From Flammeovirgaceae bacterium (GTDB taxonomy: Bacteria > Bacteroidota > Bacteroidia > Cytophagales > Cyclobacteriaceae), in NCBI GenBank assembly GCA_027487845.1, contig JAIYCV010000008.1, positions 1 through 64,000 on the forward strand: a stretch of DNA of 64,000 bases, read 5' to 3'. Shown here piece by piece: positions 1 through 8,980 of the stretch; position 1 is the first letter of the stretch; every line of letters begins with the position of its first letter. The notes under the pieces were generated by a model. The model did not search any database and was not told the origin of the DNA. It saw only the letters and a list, made by a program, of their open reading frames with translations. Position numbers and translations under genes: made by a program.

Positions 1-93
1 AATGTTCAGGCCAATTCAACCTAAAATATCCTTGCGGTGATATAGGGTACAGTTATTTTTTTATTCTTAAACAAAAAAATGATTTTCACACAG

Positions 94-117
94 CCTCGCA
101 AACGCGCGCCAGCGAGG
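94..117. repeat. REP-like GC-rich palindromic element, copy 1
   Basis: The arms CCTCGC (94-99) and GCGAGG (112-117) are exact inverted repeats around a core containing GCAAACGCGCGCC. The same core word recurs at 201-290, 332-350 and 1040-1094 and nowhere else that I noticed in the window. The GC-rich element stands out from the AT-rich spacer. Its role is unknown; REP/BIME-like or MITE-like is an inference. Confidence 0.6.
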
Positions 118-200
118 GGAATATCGGTATAGTTCGGCAAGGGATTATTATGCTAATAAAAAGGGGTACTTGGAGCTAAATAAAATCGAATAGCAGGGGC

Positions 201-290
201 ACGCGTTGCAAACGCGCGCTAGCTTTATATATTTTCCCCAGTTAGCGCGCGTTTGCCCTAGCTTGCTGGAGCGCGTTTGCAACGCGTTCC
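201..290. repeat. REP-like inverted pair, copy 2
   Basis: The 17-mer ACGCGTTGCAAACGCGC at 201-217 has its exact reverse complement at 271-287. A second inverted pair lies inside it: GCAAACGCGCGCTAG at 208-222 against TTAGCGCGCGTTTGC at 242-256. The unit 241-290 is repeated in degenerate form at 1040-1090, on the far side of the toxin-antitoxin genes and in the same orientation. This is the clearest structured repeat in the window and looks like a BIME-type double palindrome. Confidence 0.7.
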
Positions 291-331
291 TTCTTAATCT
301 TAATGTTTTAGCCTTAATGCTAAATTTCCAT

Positions 332-350
332 GAGCGTTTGCAACGCGGGC
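332..350. repeat. REP-like half element, copy 3
   Basis: GCGTTTGCAACGCG at 334-347 matches the right half of the 268-290 element. It is a solitary, truncated copy about 115 bases upstream of the antitoxin start. The rest of the stretch from 1 to 462 is AT-rich and shows no coding sequence that I can support. Confidence 0.5.
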
Positions 351-462
351 TGTTTTTGTAATCTAGGCCAAGTTAGGGTCTACTAGCGTCTCTTTTAAGC
401 TATCTATTCCGAAAAACTGATCTAAAAATGGTATAAAAAGTTAACTTTGACAAGACAAAAAT

Positions 463-714
463 ATGGATATGGACATTCAGGCAGAAAAATTACTATTGAT
501 TGAACAACTCCTTCGGGTAAGAGATGTTCGGATAATGGAACAGGTACGTCAACTACTTAATAAAGAAAATAATCCGATAGTAGGTTATGAAGCAGATGGG
601 CGAGCCATTACGCATCTTGACTTTATTAAGACGATTGAGCAGGCAGAGAAAGAGCATGAGTCTGGAAAGTATCAGACAATAGACGAACTTGAAAAGGAAT
701 CAGAGGCTTGGTGA
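463..714 (+). CDS. Putative antitoxin of a ParE/RelE-type toxin-antitoxin pair
   Basis: An 83-residue, acidic, mostly helical protein directly upstream of a ParE/RelE-like toxin gene; the stop overlaps the toxin start by one base (TGATG). The N-terminal half (residues 1-35) is a predicted amphipathic helix rich in Leu, Arg and Glu, and could be the DNA-binding or dimerisation part. The C-terminal half contains a G-Y-E-A-D-G-R-A-I-T turn followed by an acidic tail ending in E-S-E-A-W, which would suit toxin binding. Small Bacteroidota antitoxins with a GY..DG..(I/L)T..D(F/Y) centre are familiar partners of RelE-family toxins; that assignment is from memory of the family and from position. Autoregulation is expected but no operator is obvious apart from the repeats upstream. 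Confidence 0.7.
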   Translation: MDMDIQAEKLLLIEQLLRVRDVRIMEQVRQLLNKENNPIVGYEADGRAITHLDFIKTIEQAEKEHESGKYQTIDELEKESEAW

Positions 715-1028
715 TGAAGAAGCACTATCGGGTAGTAATACCACCTTCGGCCAAAGAATCCCTATACGATATCATAGAGCACATCAAGAAAGATTCACCA
801 ATAGCAGCGATCAAAGTTCGCCAAAAACTCATTGACACTGCTAAGAGTCTAAAGGAGTTGCCGGAGCGATTTTCAAGAGAGGAATACCTATTGGGGAAAC
901 CGGGAAATTACCGTTCAGTTGCATTGTGGCATTACAAAATCGTTTACAAAGTTCTGGATGATGAAGTCGTCCTCCTAAGGTTTATCCATACCAGCAGAGA
1001 TCCAGAATTGATCAGAAAGATGGAATAA
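714..1028 (+). CDS. ParE/RelE-family toxin
   Basis: A 104-residue basic protein with the compact layout of RelE/ParE toxins: an N-terminal strand (YRVVIPPSAKESLYDI), two helices (roughly 13-60), then a C-terminal sheet with YRSVALWHYKIVYKV and VVLLRFIHTSRDP. The conserved Arg in the YRS strand and the late H-T-S-R-D match the family. ParE members poison gyrase and RelE members cut mRNA on the ribosome; the sequence alone does not decide which. The ATG at 714 is chosen because it overlaps the antitoxin stop by one base; TTG or GTG starts 3-6 bases upstream are possible but unnecessary. The pair sits between REP-like repeats, which hints at mobility or recent acquisition. Confidence 0.85.
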   Translation: MKKHYRVVIPPSAKESLYDIIEHIKKDSPIAAIKVRQKLIDTAKSLKELPERFSREEYLLGKPGNYRSVALWHYKIVYKVLDDEVVLLRFIHTSRDPELIRKME

Positions 1029-1039
1029 AACGACCCCCC

Positions 1040-1094
1040 GTTAGCGCGCTTCTGCTCTAGGTTGCTGGAGCACGTTTGCAAACGCGCTCCAGCG
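1040..1094. repeat. REP-like palindromic element, copy 4
   Basis: Bases 1065-1092 form a 28-base near-perfect palindrome with arms CTGGAGC/GCTCCAG around CGTTTGCAAACG, broken by one mismatched pair. Bases 1040-1090 align with 241-290 in the same orientation with only a few substitutions. The element starts about a dozen bases after the toxin stop. It could also serve as a hairpin at the end of the toxin mRNA, though no T-run follows. Confidence 0.65.
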
Positions 1095-1171
1095 AAAGTT
1101 CCTTCGCCCTTGCATTCTTTTATTTTCAAAAAACATTCTGTCGCCTTAAAATAATAAGCTATTTTTGAAAT

Positions 1172-2806
1172 ATGCTACGCACATTATTCTGTTTCACCTT
1201 TGTCTTGATGGGGTCGCTCCACGGAATGGCACAAACAACCAAGGCGGACAGCCTGCTTAAAAAAGCAAGCGGAGTACGTGTAGATACCCTCATTCCCATC
1301 AACAAAAAGATCGACAAAGTTGATTCAGTTAACTCCAGGGCGAATGCAGCGTTGAACAAATTACAAAATGTTAACCTAAACACAACGCTTACCCTACCCG
1401 ATAGCCTGAAGCCAAACACCGCCAAATACACAAACAAAGTAGATTCTGTAAAGCGGAAGCTTTCTACTAAAATCGATAGCCTAACAGCTCTTAAACTACC
1501 AACTGCAAAATATACCAAGCTTCTGGACAGCCTAAATAAATCTGCGCCCGTTAAGAAGATACAGCAAGCGCAGGCGGGAATTCAAAAACTAGAAAAGAAA
1601 GTTAACGCACCCATTGAAAAAGTAAATGCAAAACTCAACGGAGCTGGCTCAAAAGTAAACGCGAAACTAAATGAGCTTAACAAAGAAGGCCTCGACTTGC
1701 CGGAAGGTGTAAAAGTACCTAACGCTAGTGGCGTAACAACGCCAGGCCTAGGTCCTTTACCTGGTGCGAACACCCCCAACTTAACTACGGGATCACAACC
1801 TAGCTTATTGCCGGGTATGCCAACAGTAAATCCTAATACCAACGTAGTACAACAGGAGCTACAAAAGATCACCTCGCTACCTCAAAAGGAGATTAGTCAG
1901 CTAAAGAATACGGGTGCGCTAGGTGATGCAACGAAGGGTTTAAGCCAGGTAAAGCAAATTAGCACGCAAGCAAAAACATATACGCAAGAAATAAAAAGCG
2001 TTTCCGCAGGCGACCTTTCTAACGCTAAAAACATTTCAAAAGAACTTGAGGCAAGGGCATCTAGTATTGGCGAGGTGAAAGAATTGCAAGCGCAGACCAA
2101 CATGCTGGACCAGTACAAAGGCATGGCTGCTAAAGGAAACAACCCAGAAGAGCTGAAAAAGCTTGCGCAGGAGCAGGTTAAAAAAGAGGCTATTAACCAC
2201 TTTGCAGGGAAAGAGCAATTGTTGCTGGGGGCTATGGATCAACTTAGCAAGTATAAGCTAAAACACCCAACCGCTACGGAAGTGAAAGCCGCTTTTAAGG
2301 GAGTATACAACGAAATGAGTGGAAAGCCGCTTCGCGTTCGTTTAGTTCCTGGGTTTAACCTGCAGTTTCGAACTGCCAGCGATTTTAGCATAGATTATAA
2401 TCCCTTTATAGCCTATCGTATTTCGGGCAAGTGGTCAGCCGGCTTTGGCTGGGTAGAGCGGACGCAATTTCACTCATTTATAAGTACCGTTCCCACCGGT
2501 AGAGTATTTGGCCCTAGGTTATTCACCGATGTGTATTGGAAGAAAGGGTTTTCCTTCCGTGGGGAAGCCGAGCGGATCAACAATTTTGTTGCCGCTAGCC
2601 AAGTGTTTGGACAGGCAGAAGACGGAAGGCAGTGGTCGTGGAATTTCTTTGTGGGTGTCAAAAAAGAGTATAAGTTCACAAAGCACATAAAAGGAAACAT
2701 TCAAGTACTCTATAATGTTGGGCACTACATACGCAATACCAATGCCTATGGCGACAAATTGAATGTAAGGATGGGCTTCGATTTTTCGCTAAAAAAGCGA
2801 AAATAA
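1172..2806 (+). CDS. Secreted coiled-coil protein with C-terminal outer-membrane-like domain
   Basis: A 544-residue protein of a family I do not recognise by name. Residues 1-21 are a signal peptide ending at G-M-A-Q. Residues about 25-180 are Lys/Asp/Ser/Asn-rich with repeated L-x-K-x-D-S-L and K-V-N-A-K-L-N heptad-like units, pointing to a coiled coil. Residues 180-230 form a Pro/Gly/Thr-rich linker, followed by another helical region to about 370. The last 170 residues, from L-R-V-R-L-V-P-G-F-N to the end, alternate aromatic and polar residues and close with G-F-D-F-S-L-K-K-R-K, as a small barrel or barrel-like sheet would. The likely location is the outer membrane, with the coiled coil in the periplasm. 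It is transcribed alone; 2807-3047 holds no recognisable gene. Confidence 0.6.
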   Translation: MLRTLFCFTFVLMGSLHGMAQTTKADSLLKKASGVRVDTLIPINKKIDKVDSVNSRANAALNKLQNVNLNTTLTLPDSLKPNTAKYTNKVDSVKRKLSTKIDSLTALKLPTAKYTKLLDSLNKSAPVKKIQQAQAGIQKLEKKVNAPIEKVNAKLNGAGSKVNAKLNELNKEGLDLPEGVKVPNASGVTTPGLGPLPGANTPNLTTGSQPSLLPGMPTVNPNTNVVQQELQKITSLPQKEISQLKNTGALGDATKGLSQVKQISTQAKTYTQEIKSVSAGDLSNAKNISKELEARASSIGEVKELQAQTNMLDQYKGMAAKGNNPEELKKLAQEQVKKEAINHFAGKEQLLLGAMDQLSKYKLKHPTATEVKAAFKGVYNEMSGKPLRVRLVPGFNLQFRTASDFSIDYNPFIAYRISGKWSAGFGWVERTQFHSFISTVPTGRVFGPRLFTDVYWKKGFSFRGEAERINNFVAASQVFGQAEDGRQWSWNFFVGVKKEYKFTKHIKGNIQVLYNVGHYIRNTNAYGDKLNVRMGFDFSLKKRK

Positions 2807-3047
2807 AATAGGAAATACACATTCCCTCCATTCCTTGTCGGTGCTTTTCAGTTAAGGGGGTGGCCTCGCCATCTTAGAAGGCAGTTCAAGGATCGTCATC
2901 AACGTGGAGACGCACCAAATAAAAAACCTTTTGGTTTAAGTATTAGCACATTAGTTTGCAGTTCCCTTTTTTTTTAATATTTTGCCTTGCCTATCACAAC
3001 AACGGCTATTAGTCATTAAGAAATCTTAATACAAAACCCAAATTTTT

Positions 3048-5837
3048 ATGAAAATGAAAGCAACCTTTTTGGCCTTGCTGTTAGTTTCTGCTACCAGTTT
3101 CGCCCAGAAAAAAGGAAAAGAGAAAACGCCCACTTCACCCGAAAAGCAGGTAACTGCCTCGTTAACAGCGCCCGTTAAAGTAACTACGGTAGAGGGCATT
3201 ACCGAGTACCGTCTGGCCAATGGTTTAAAAGTGCTCTTGTTTCCCGATCCATCGAAACAAACAATTACCGTAAACATAACGTATCTGGTAGGTTCAAAAA
3301 ACGAAAACTACGGAGAAACTGGTATGGCTCACTTGCTTGAACACCTTGTTTTTAAGGGTACTCCAAACCATCCTGATATTCCATCTGAGTTGACCGCGCA
3401 TGGGGCCCGGCCAAACGGAACTACCTGGGTAGACCGCACCAATTACTACGAAACCTTCAACGCAACGGAAGAAAACCTAAAATGGGCCATTGACCTTGAG
3501 TCGGATAGAATGGTGAATTCATTTATTGCTAAGAAAGATTTGGACAGCGAAATGACGGTTGTGCGTAATGAATTTGAAAGCGGTGAGAATAGCCCATTTA
3601 GAGTGTTGATGGAGCGTGTAATGGCAACTGCCTTTATATGGCATAACTATGGCAAAACAACTATCGGGTCGAAGGCCGACTTGGAAAATGTGCCGATTGA
3701 CAAACTTCAGGCTTTTTACAAGAAATACTATCAGCCAGATAATGCTGTTTTGTTAGTGGCCGGAAAATTTGATGAGACTAAAACACTGGAGTTAATTAAT
3801 CAAAAATTTGGCATCGTGCCCCGTCCAGCCCGTGAAATAGCGCCCACGTATACGCTGGATCCCGTCCAAGATGGTGAGCGCACCGTTACACTAAGAAGGG
3901 TAGGTGATGTTCAGTTAGCGATGGCCGCTTATCATATTCCTGCCGGCTCTCACAAAGATTATGCAGCCATTGAAGTGTTATCAACCATTTTGGGAAGCGA
4001 ACCTGCTGGCAAACTGTATAAATCAATGGTAGATTCTAAAAAGGCAAGTAGCATTGGTGCGTTTGCTTTTCAATGGAAAGAGCCAGCTCTGTTATTGGCT
4101 TACGCAGAAGTTTTGAAAGAAAATTCCTTAGACGATGCAAAGGCAACTTTAATTAAAACACTTGATGACTTGACCACTTCTGCCCCTACTAAGGAAGATG
4201 TAGAACGGGCAAAAAATGATATCATTAAACAAATCGAATTAGGCTTCAACTCTTCTGAGCGCATTGGCCTTGAGATCAGCGAATTTGTAGGTACGGGTGA
4301 TTGGAGATTGCTTTTTGTTACGCGTGATAAAATAAAGGCCGTTACCGTGCTTGATGTAGCGCGTGTGGCAAAGCAGTATTTAAAGCCCGATAATCGCACG
4401 TTGGGCGTATTCATTCCCACAGAGAAACCTGAGCGTTCGGAAATACCTGCCACCCCCGATGTAGAAGCCTTGGTGAAAGATTATAAGGGCTCTCAAACAA
4501 TTGCACAAGGCGAGGAATTTGATCCAGCACCAGCTAATATTGAAACTAGAACAAGTAGAACGGAGCTTCCAAACGGAATGAAGCTGGCCATGCTGTCGAA
4601 GAAAACCCGCGGTGAGTCGGTAGAAGCCCGTATTACACTTCGATTTGGCGATGAAAAGTCGCTGCAAGGAAAAGGTTCTGCGGGAGAGTATGCCGCAAGC
4701 ATGCTCAATAAAGGAACATCAAAGTATACCCGCCAGCAAATCAAAGATAAGTTCGACCAGCTAAAGGCCAACGTTTTCATTGGGGGTGGAGCCACGCAGG
4801 CTTTTATCAACATCAGTACTACAAAGCCAAACTTGGTGGAAGCACTTAAGTTGGTAGCCGATGTGTTGAAAGACCCTACTTTTCCAGCCGATGAATTTGA
4901 AAAAGTGAAATCGGAAGAATTGGCAGGCATTGAATCGCAACGCAGCGAGCCGCAGGCAATCGCTTTCAATAAAATTCAAAGGCATACTACTCCCTATCCA
5001 AAAACGGATCCTCGCTACATCAGCACGTTCGATGAAGAAATAGCCACCATTAAAGCATTGACCATCGATGAAGTAAAGAAATTTTATAAAGACTTTTACG
5101 GGGCAAATAATGCCACCATGGCGTTGGTGGGCGATTTTGACGCCAACGAGTTGAAGACGCTAGCTACCGAGTTGTTTGGAAATTGGAAAAGTGGACAAGC
5201 GTATGCGAGAATTACGAATAAAGCGACTGCGGTCCCGGCAATCAACGAATCCATCGAGACGCCAGACAAGGCAAATGCTTTTTTTGTAGCGGCTTATAAT
5301 TTTGATTTCAGAGATGACAATGCCGACTACCCGTCTTTGGTGCTGGGAAATTTTATGCTGGGCGGAGGCTTTTTGAATTCGCGCTTGGCAACCCGGATTC
5401 GCCAAAAGGATGGGTTAAGTTATGGAGTTGGTTCCCAGTTTAGCGCAGGGTCGCTCGATCCGATTGGTTCTTTCTTCGCCTATGCTATTTATGCCCCTGA
5501 AAATGCAGAAAAGCTAGAAAAGGCCTTCAAAGAGGAAATTGAAAAAGTGACTGCTACGGGCTTTACAGCCGAAGAAATAACCGAAGCCAAATCAGGCTGG
5601 TCGCAATCGCGCACAGTAAACAGAGCCCAAGATGCAGGATTGGCAGGCACGCTAAATAACTACCTTTTCATAAAAAGAGATTTGAAATGGGACGAAGAAT
5701 TTGAGAAAAAAGTAATGGCACTGACGCCAGAACAAATCAATGCCGCCATGAAAAAGCATTTGAAGCTGGAATCATTTAGCATTATTAAAGCAGGTGATTT
5801 TGTGAAAGCGAAATCGAAAGCGGCCGAGAAAAAATAG
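3048..5837 (+). CDS. Secreted two-domain M16 (pitrilysin-type) zinc metallopeptidase
   Basis: A 929-residue protein with a signal peptide (1-19, ending S-F-A-Q) and two tandem M16 units. The first carries the inverted zinc motif HLLEH (His95, Glu98, His99) within G-M-A-H-L-L-E-H-L-V-F-K-G-T, and the downstream acidic ligand region S-E-M-T-V-V-R-N-E-F-E. The second unit, from about residue 510, has G-S-A-G-E-Y-A-A-S-M-L-N-K-G-T where the motif should be, so it is non-catalytic, as is usual in fused M16 peptidases. G-G-F-L-N-S-R-L-A-T-R-I-R-Q-K-D-G-L-S-Y in the C-terminal half is the conserved substrate-gripping Arg/Tyr signature. It is expected to degrade peptides in the periplasm. It is monocistronic and ends just before a strong terminator. 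Confidence 0.92.
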   Translation: MKMKATFLALLLVSATSFAQKKGKEKTPTSPEKQVTASLTAPVKVTTVEGITEYRLANGLKVLLFPDPSKQTITVNITYLVGSKNENYGETGMAHLLEHLVFKGTPNHPDIPSELTAHGARPNGTTWVDRTNYYETFNATEENLKWAIDLESDRMVNSFIAKKDLDSEMTVVRNEFESGENSPFRVLMERVMATAFIWHNYGKTTIGSKADLENVPIDKLQAFYKKYYQPDNAVLLVAGKFDETKTLELINQKFGIVPRPAREIAPTYTLDPVQDGERTVTLRRVGDVQLAMAAYHIPAGSHKDYAAIEVLSTILGSEPAGKLYKSMVDSKKASSIGAFAFQWKEPALLLAYAEVLKENSLDDAKATLIKTLDDLTTSAPTKEDVERAKNDIIKQIELGFNSSERIGLEISEFVGTGDWRLLFVTRDKIKAVTVLDVARVAKQYLKPDNRTLGVFIPTEKPERSEIPATPDVEALVKDYKGSQTIAQGEEFDPAPANIETRTSRTELPNGMKLAMLSKKTRGESVEARITLRFGDEKSLQGKGSAGEYAASMLNKGTSKYTRQQIKDKFDQLKANVFIGGGATQAFINISTTKPNLVEALKLVADVLKDPTFPADEFEKVKSEELAGIESQRSEPQAIAFNKIQRHTTPYPKTDPRYISTFDEEIATIKALTIDEVKKFYKDFYGANNATMALVGDFDANELKTLATELFGNWKSGQAYARITNKATAVPAINESIETPDKANAFFVAAYNFDFRDDNADYPSLVLGNFMLGGGFLNSRLATRIRQKDGLSYGVGSQFSAGSLDPIGSFFAYAIYAPENAEKLEKAFKEEIEKVTATGFTAEEITEAKSGWSQSRTVNRAQDAGLAGTLNNYLFIKRDLKWDEEFEKKVMALTPEQINAAMKKHLKLESFSIIKAGDFVKAKSKAAEKK

Positions 5838-5860
5838 TATTCAAGGTAAAAATCTAAAAA

Positions 5861-5885
5861 AGGTCGGCCAAAGGCCGACCTTTTT
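5861..5885 (+). terminator. Rho-independent terminator after the M16 peptidase gene
   Basis: AGGTCGGCC (5861-5869), loop AAA, GGCCGACCT (5873-5881), then a T-run to 5885. The stem is preceded by an A-run, so the hairpin could also work on the minus strand. Confidence 0.92.
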
Positions 5886-6025
5886 GCTTTTTATACCTTT
5901 TGAGATCAAGGGAAAAGGGCTTTCTTGTCGGAGAGTGTCGAAAATCCTACTCGATGTCTTGCAAATCTTATAAATCTTGCTCATTTTTGCAGCCCTTTAG
6001 AAATAAAGGTTAATTTATTACTATT

Positions 6026-6187
6026 ATGAAGCGCACCTACCAACCTTCCCGCAAGAAAAGAAAAAACAAACACGGCTTTCGTGAGCGTATGGCTACTGCC
6101 AATGGTCGCAGGGTGCTTGCTGCCCGCAGAAGAAAAGGTCGTAAGAAGCTTACCGTTTCTGACGAAAAGACCCTTAAGAATAACTAA
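6026..6187 (+). CDS. rpmH: 50S ribosomal protein L34
   Basis: A 53-residue, strongly basic protein beginning [12 protein letters not shown] and containing [24 protein letters not shown], the L34 signature. Length is slightly above the 44-47 residues of many bacteria, with an extra C-terminal tail (residues 42-53). It lies 44 bases upstream of rnpA, the almost universal rpmH-rnpA pairing. In many genomes dnaA/oriC lies near this pair, but I see no dnaA, yidC or yidD here. Confidence 0.97.
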   Translation: MKRTYQPSRKKRKNKHGFRERMATANGRRVLAARRRKGRKKLTVSDEKTLKNN

Positions 6188-6231
6188 TTCTTTTAATGTA
6201 ACTTGCCCTCAAGGGGATTATCATTAATCTC

Positions 6232-6624
6232 ATGGGTGAGCATACATTTTCAAAACAGGAAAGACTCAATAAAGAAATTTGGATAAAGGAACTCTTTGAA
6301 AAGGGTTCCTCTTTTAATTTATACCCTTTTAGGGTGATTTATTTTATCCACCCGGACCAAACTTGGCTCGTTCATCAGTTACTCATATCCGTCTCGACTC
6401 GTAATTTTAAGAAATCCGTTGATCGCAACACCCTAAAACGTAGAATCCGGGAAGGTTATCGCCTTAACAAACCCGTTTTGATAAGCCCAAAAAAATTACT
6501 AGTTGCCTATATTTACACTGCAAAAGAAATTTTGCCTTCGAATATCATTCATGAGAAAGTGATCCGTTCGCTTTCAACAATTAGCGGCCGAGAATCAAAA
6601 AACGCAACGGATAAAACGAAATGA
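6232..6624 (+). CDS. rnpA: Ribonuclease P protein component
   Basis: A 130-residue basic protein that assists the RNase P RNA in cutting 5' leaders from tRNA precursors. The family hallmark is the Arg-rich helix S-V-D-R-N-T-L-K-R-R-I-R-E-G-Y-R at about residues 63-78, preceded by the L-L-I-S-V-S-T-R-N-F-K-K strand; most bacterial homologues read a(V/K)xRNxxKR(R/L)xRE. The C-terminal third is divergent, as is common in Bacteroidota. The stop overlaps the downstream S41 peptidase start by 4 bases (ATGA), so the two are translationally coupled. Confidence 0.92.
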   Translation: MGEHTFSKQERLNKEIWIKELFEKGSSFNLYPFRVIYFIHPDQTWLVHQLLISVSTRNFKKSVDRNTLKRRIREGYRLNKPVLISPKKLLVAYIYTAKEILPSNIIHEKVIRSLSTISGRESKNATDKTK

Positions 6625-8300
6625 GCGAAAAAGAAAAATTTCAGGAAAAGCGAAAGGGGGGGGTGGCATTCAAAACGTCCATTACGGGAGTTGTCATTTT
6701 CTTATTATTTGCATTTGTTTCTCCTGGAGAAAAGTACTTTGAGATCGCAAAAAGCATTGATATTTTCTCCACCCTCTTCAAAGAAATAAATGCCTATTAC
6801 GTGGATGAAGTCGAGCCCAAGAAGTTAATCCATACAGGCATTTCTGCAATGCTTGAATCGCTCGATCCGTATACGGATTACATCCCTGAGGAAAGCCAAG
6901 AAGCCTTCGGTATTTTAACTACGGGTCAGTACGCAGGCATTGGAGCTTTGATCGGCTCGTTAGGTAAAAAGACAATTGTCACCCAACCGTATGAGGGTTT
7001 TCCAGCTCACAAGGCGGGTATAAAAGTAGGCGATGAGTTGATTTCGATTGATGGAAAAAATGTAACAGGTAAGTCTACTTCCGAAACCAGTGCATTGCTG
7101 AAGGGGAAGCCAGACACGCCTGTTGTGGTGGAAATAAAAAGAACTGGACAATTGAATCCAATGAAATTCAACCTCGTCAGGCAAAAGATAAAAATTGCGA
7201 ATGTTAAGTACTCTGCACTACTTGAAAACAAAGTAGGCTACATTAAGTTGGAAGATTTTACGCCTGGTGCAGGAAAAGAAGTGGAGCTTGCAGTCGTAAA
7301 ACTAAAAGAGCAAGGAGCCGAAAGTTTAGTATTGGATTTAAGGGATAATCCGGGCGGACTTTTGCATGAGGCAGTTAACATAGCCAATGTGTTTATTCCA
7401 AAAGAAAAAGAAATAGTTGCCACCAAAGGAAAGCTCACGGAATGGAATAAGTCCTACATCACCCTGAATAACCCGATTGATGTAAGTTTGCCGCTGGTAG
7501 TCTTAATCAATAACAACAGCGCATCGGCATCAGAGATTGTGGCAGGGGCGTTACAAGATTATGACCGTGCTGTGTTAATAGGGCAGCGCACATTTGGAAA
7601 AGGGCTGGTTCAAGTTACTAGGCAATTGCCTTACAATTCTCAGCTAAAAATAACAACCGCTAAATATTACATACCCAGTGGGCGGTGTATTCAAGAACTT
7701 GACTATGCGCATCGCCAAACCGATGGACACGTAAATAAATTTGCGGATTCGCTCAGACGTGAATTTAAAACTTCAGCTGGAAGAAAAGTGTTTGATGGAG
7801 GTGGACTAAGCCCCGATATCCAGCTTGCCAAAGAAGATGTTTTGGCCATTACCTCCGCACTTGCTTCTTCTGGGTTGTTTTTTGAATACGCTTCGATTTT
7901 TTGCACAAGCCACCCCACACCTAAATCATTAAAGGAATTTAAGCTAACCGATACGGAGTATAAAAGCTTTGCCGCATGGGTAAGCGACAAAAAGTTTTCT
8001 TACTCCACCGAATTAGAAAGGCAATTAGAAGGCTTCATTCAGGTAGCTAAAAAAGCGGGAGTTTCAAATTTACAAACTCAGTTATCGTTGCTTGAAAACA
8101 AAGTAGACCAAAGCAAAGCAAGTGATTTGATCCGCTTCAAAGCGGAGATCAGCTTTTCACTTGAACAAGAAATTGCGTTTCACTATCACTTAGATAAAGG
8201 ATTGGCCGAGGTATCCTTGACGCACGATAAAGAAATGGAAGCAGCCAGGAAAATACTTGCCGACAAGGAGGCGTTTCAAAACATATTGAAAGCAAACTGA
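6621..8300 (+). CDS. S41 C-terminal processing peptidase (CtpA/Prc type)
   Basis: A 559-residue membrane-anchored serine protease. Residues 17-35 form one N-terminal transmembrane segment. An N-terminal helical region is followed by a PDZ domain (about 95-185, with G-x-G-A-L-I-G and A-G-I-K-V-G-D-E-L). The catalytic core includes L-R-D-N-P-G-G-L-L (about 240-248). Ser302 in N-N-S-A-S-A-S-E-I-V-A-G-A-L and Lys327 in G-Q-R-T-F-G-K-G-L-V-Q have the spacing of the Prc Ser/Lys dyad. A helical extension of about 170 residues follows, longer than the minimal family. It probably trims C-termini of periplasmic proteins. It is coupled to rnpA upstream (4-base overlap) and tsaB downstream (1-base overlap). 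Confidence 0.92.
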   Translation: MSEKEKFQEKRKGGVAFKTSITGVVIFLLFAFVSPGEKYFEIAKSIDIFSTLFKEINAYYVDEVEPKKLIHTGISAMLESLDPYTDYIPEESQEAFGILTTGQYAGIGALIGSLGKKTIVTQPYEGFPAHKAGIKVGDELISIDGKNVTGKSTSETSALLKGKPDTPVVVEIKRTGQLNPMKFNLVRQKIKIANVKYSALLENKVGYIKLEDFTPGAGKEVELAVVKLKEQGAESLVLDLRDNPGGLLHEAVNIANVFIPKEKEIVATKGKLTEWNKSYITLNNPIDVSLPLVVLINNNSASASEIVAGALQDYDRAVLIGQRTFGKGLVQVTRQLPYNSQLKITTAKYYIPSGRCIQELDYAHRQTDGHVNKFADSLRREFKTSAGRKVFDGGGLSPDIQLAKEDVLAITSALASSGLFFEYASIFCTSHPTPKSLKEFKLTDTEYKSFAAWVSDKKFSYSTELERQLEGFIQVAKKAGVSNLQTQLSLLENKVDQSKASDLIRFKAEISFSLEQEIAFHYHLDKGLAEVSLTHDKEMEAARKILADKEAFQNILKAN

Positions 8301-8980
8301 TGGCGATACTTCTTTCCATCGAATCTTCGACTTCGGTTTGCTCTGTTGCTATTCACAAAAGCGGTAAGCTAGTCGTATCTTCTGAAATGTTTGTTCCGCA
8401 ATCTGCATCCACTCACTTGGCAGTAATGGCAGAAGAATTGTTTCATCGATCGGGCATTCAAAAAAGTGAATTAAATGCCGTGGCTGTTGCTGCTGGTCCA
8501 GGCTCATATACCGGTTTGCGAATAGGTGTATCCCTTGCCAAAGGGCTTTGTTTTTCGTTAGGCATTCCGCTGATCTCTGTCAATACGCTCTTATCCATGA
8601 GTCATTACGTGCGTTCTGCTGGTTGCGGTGGCTACCTTTGCCCTATGATAGACGCACGAAGAATGGAAGTATATTGCCTGCTGATGGACGCGCAGGATAA
8701 ATTAATTAAAGCTACAGCGGCTACTGTAGTTGATGAGCTAACATTTAAAGAACCACTTGATGAAAGCATAGTTTATTTCTTCGGTGATGGCGCTTCTAAG
8801 TGCAAGGAGGTAATCCATCATCCAAATGCTCGATTTCTAGATGACATCGTTCCCTTGGCTTCTTCTTTGGGGGCGCTTGCATTCGAGAAGTTTCAAGATC
8901 AGCAAACCGAAAACTTGGTCACGTTCGAGCCGATTTATCTCAAAGAGTTTTTGATAAGAAAACCAAAAATACAAATTTGA
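8300..8980 (+). CDS. tsaB: tRNA threonylcarbamoyladenosine biosynthesis protein TsaB
   Basis: A 226-residue ASKHA-fold protein that scaffolds TsaD and TsaE during t6A37 formation on tRNAs reading ANN codons. The start I-L-L-S-I-E-S-S-T-S-V-C-S-V-A-I, the central A-V-A-A-G-P-G-S-Y-T-G-L-R-I-G-V-S-L-A-K-G-L (about 61-82) and G-I-P-L-I-S-V-N-T-L are diagnostic. Length is normal. The ATG at 8300 overlaps the S41 peptidase stop by one base, and its own stop overlaps the next gene by one base, so 6232-9558 is one operon. Confidence 0.93.
   Translation: MAILLSIESSTSVCSVAIHKSGKLVVSSEMFVPQSASTHLAVMAEELFHRSGIQKSELNAVAVAAGPGSYTGLRIGVSLAKGLCFSLGIPLISVNTLLSMSHYVRSAGCGGYLCPMIDARRMEVYCLLMDAQDKLIKATAATVVDELTFKEPLDESIVYFFGDGASKCKEVIHHPNARFLDDIVPLASSLGALAFEKFQDQQTENLVTFEPIYLKEFLIRKPKIQI

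Noticed and set aside
2508-2725. Open frames inside the 1172-2806 gene, both strands
   Set aside because: Shadows of the real frame; none has a start context or recognisable domain.
2807-3047. Possible gene remnant after the 1172-2806 gene
   Set aside because: No frame with a start and convincing composition; short peptide resemblances were too weak to name.
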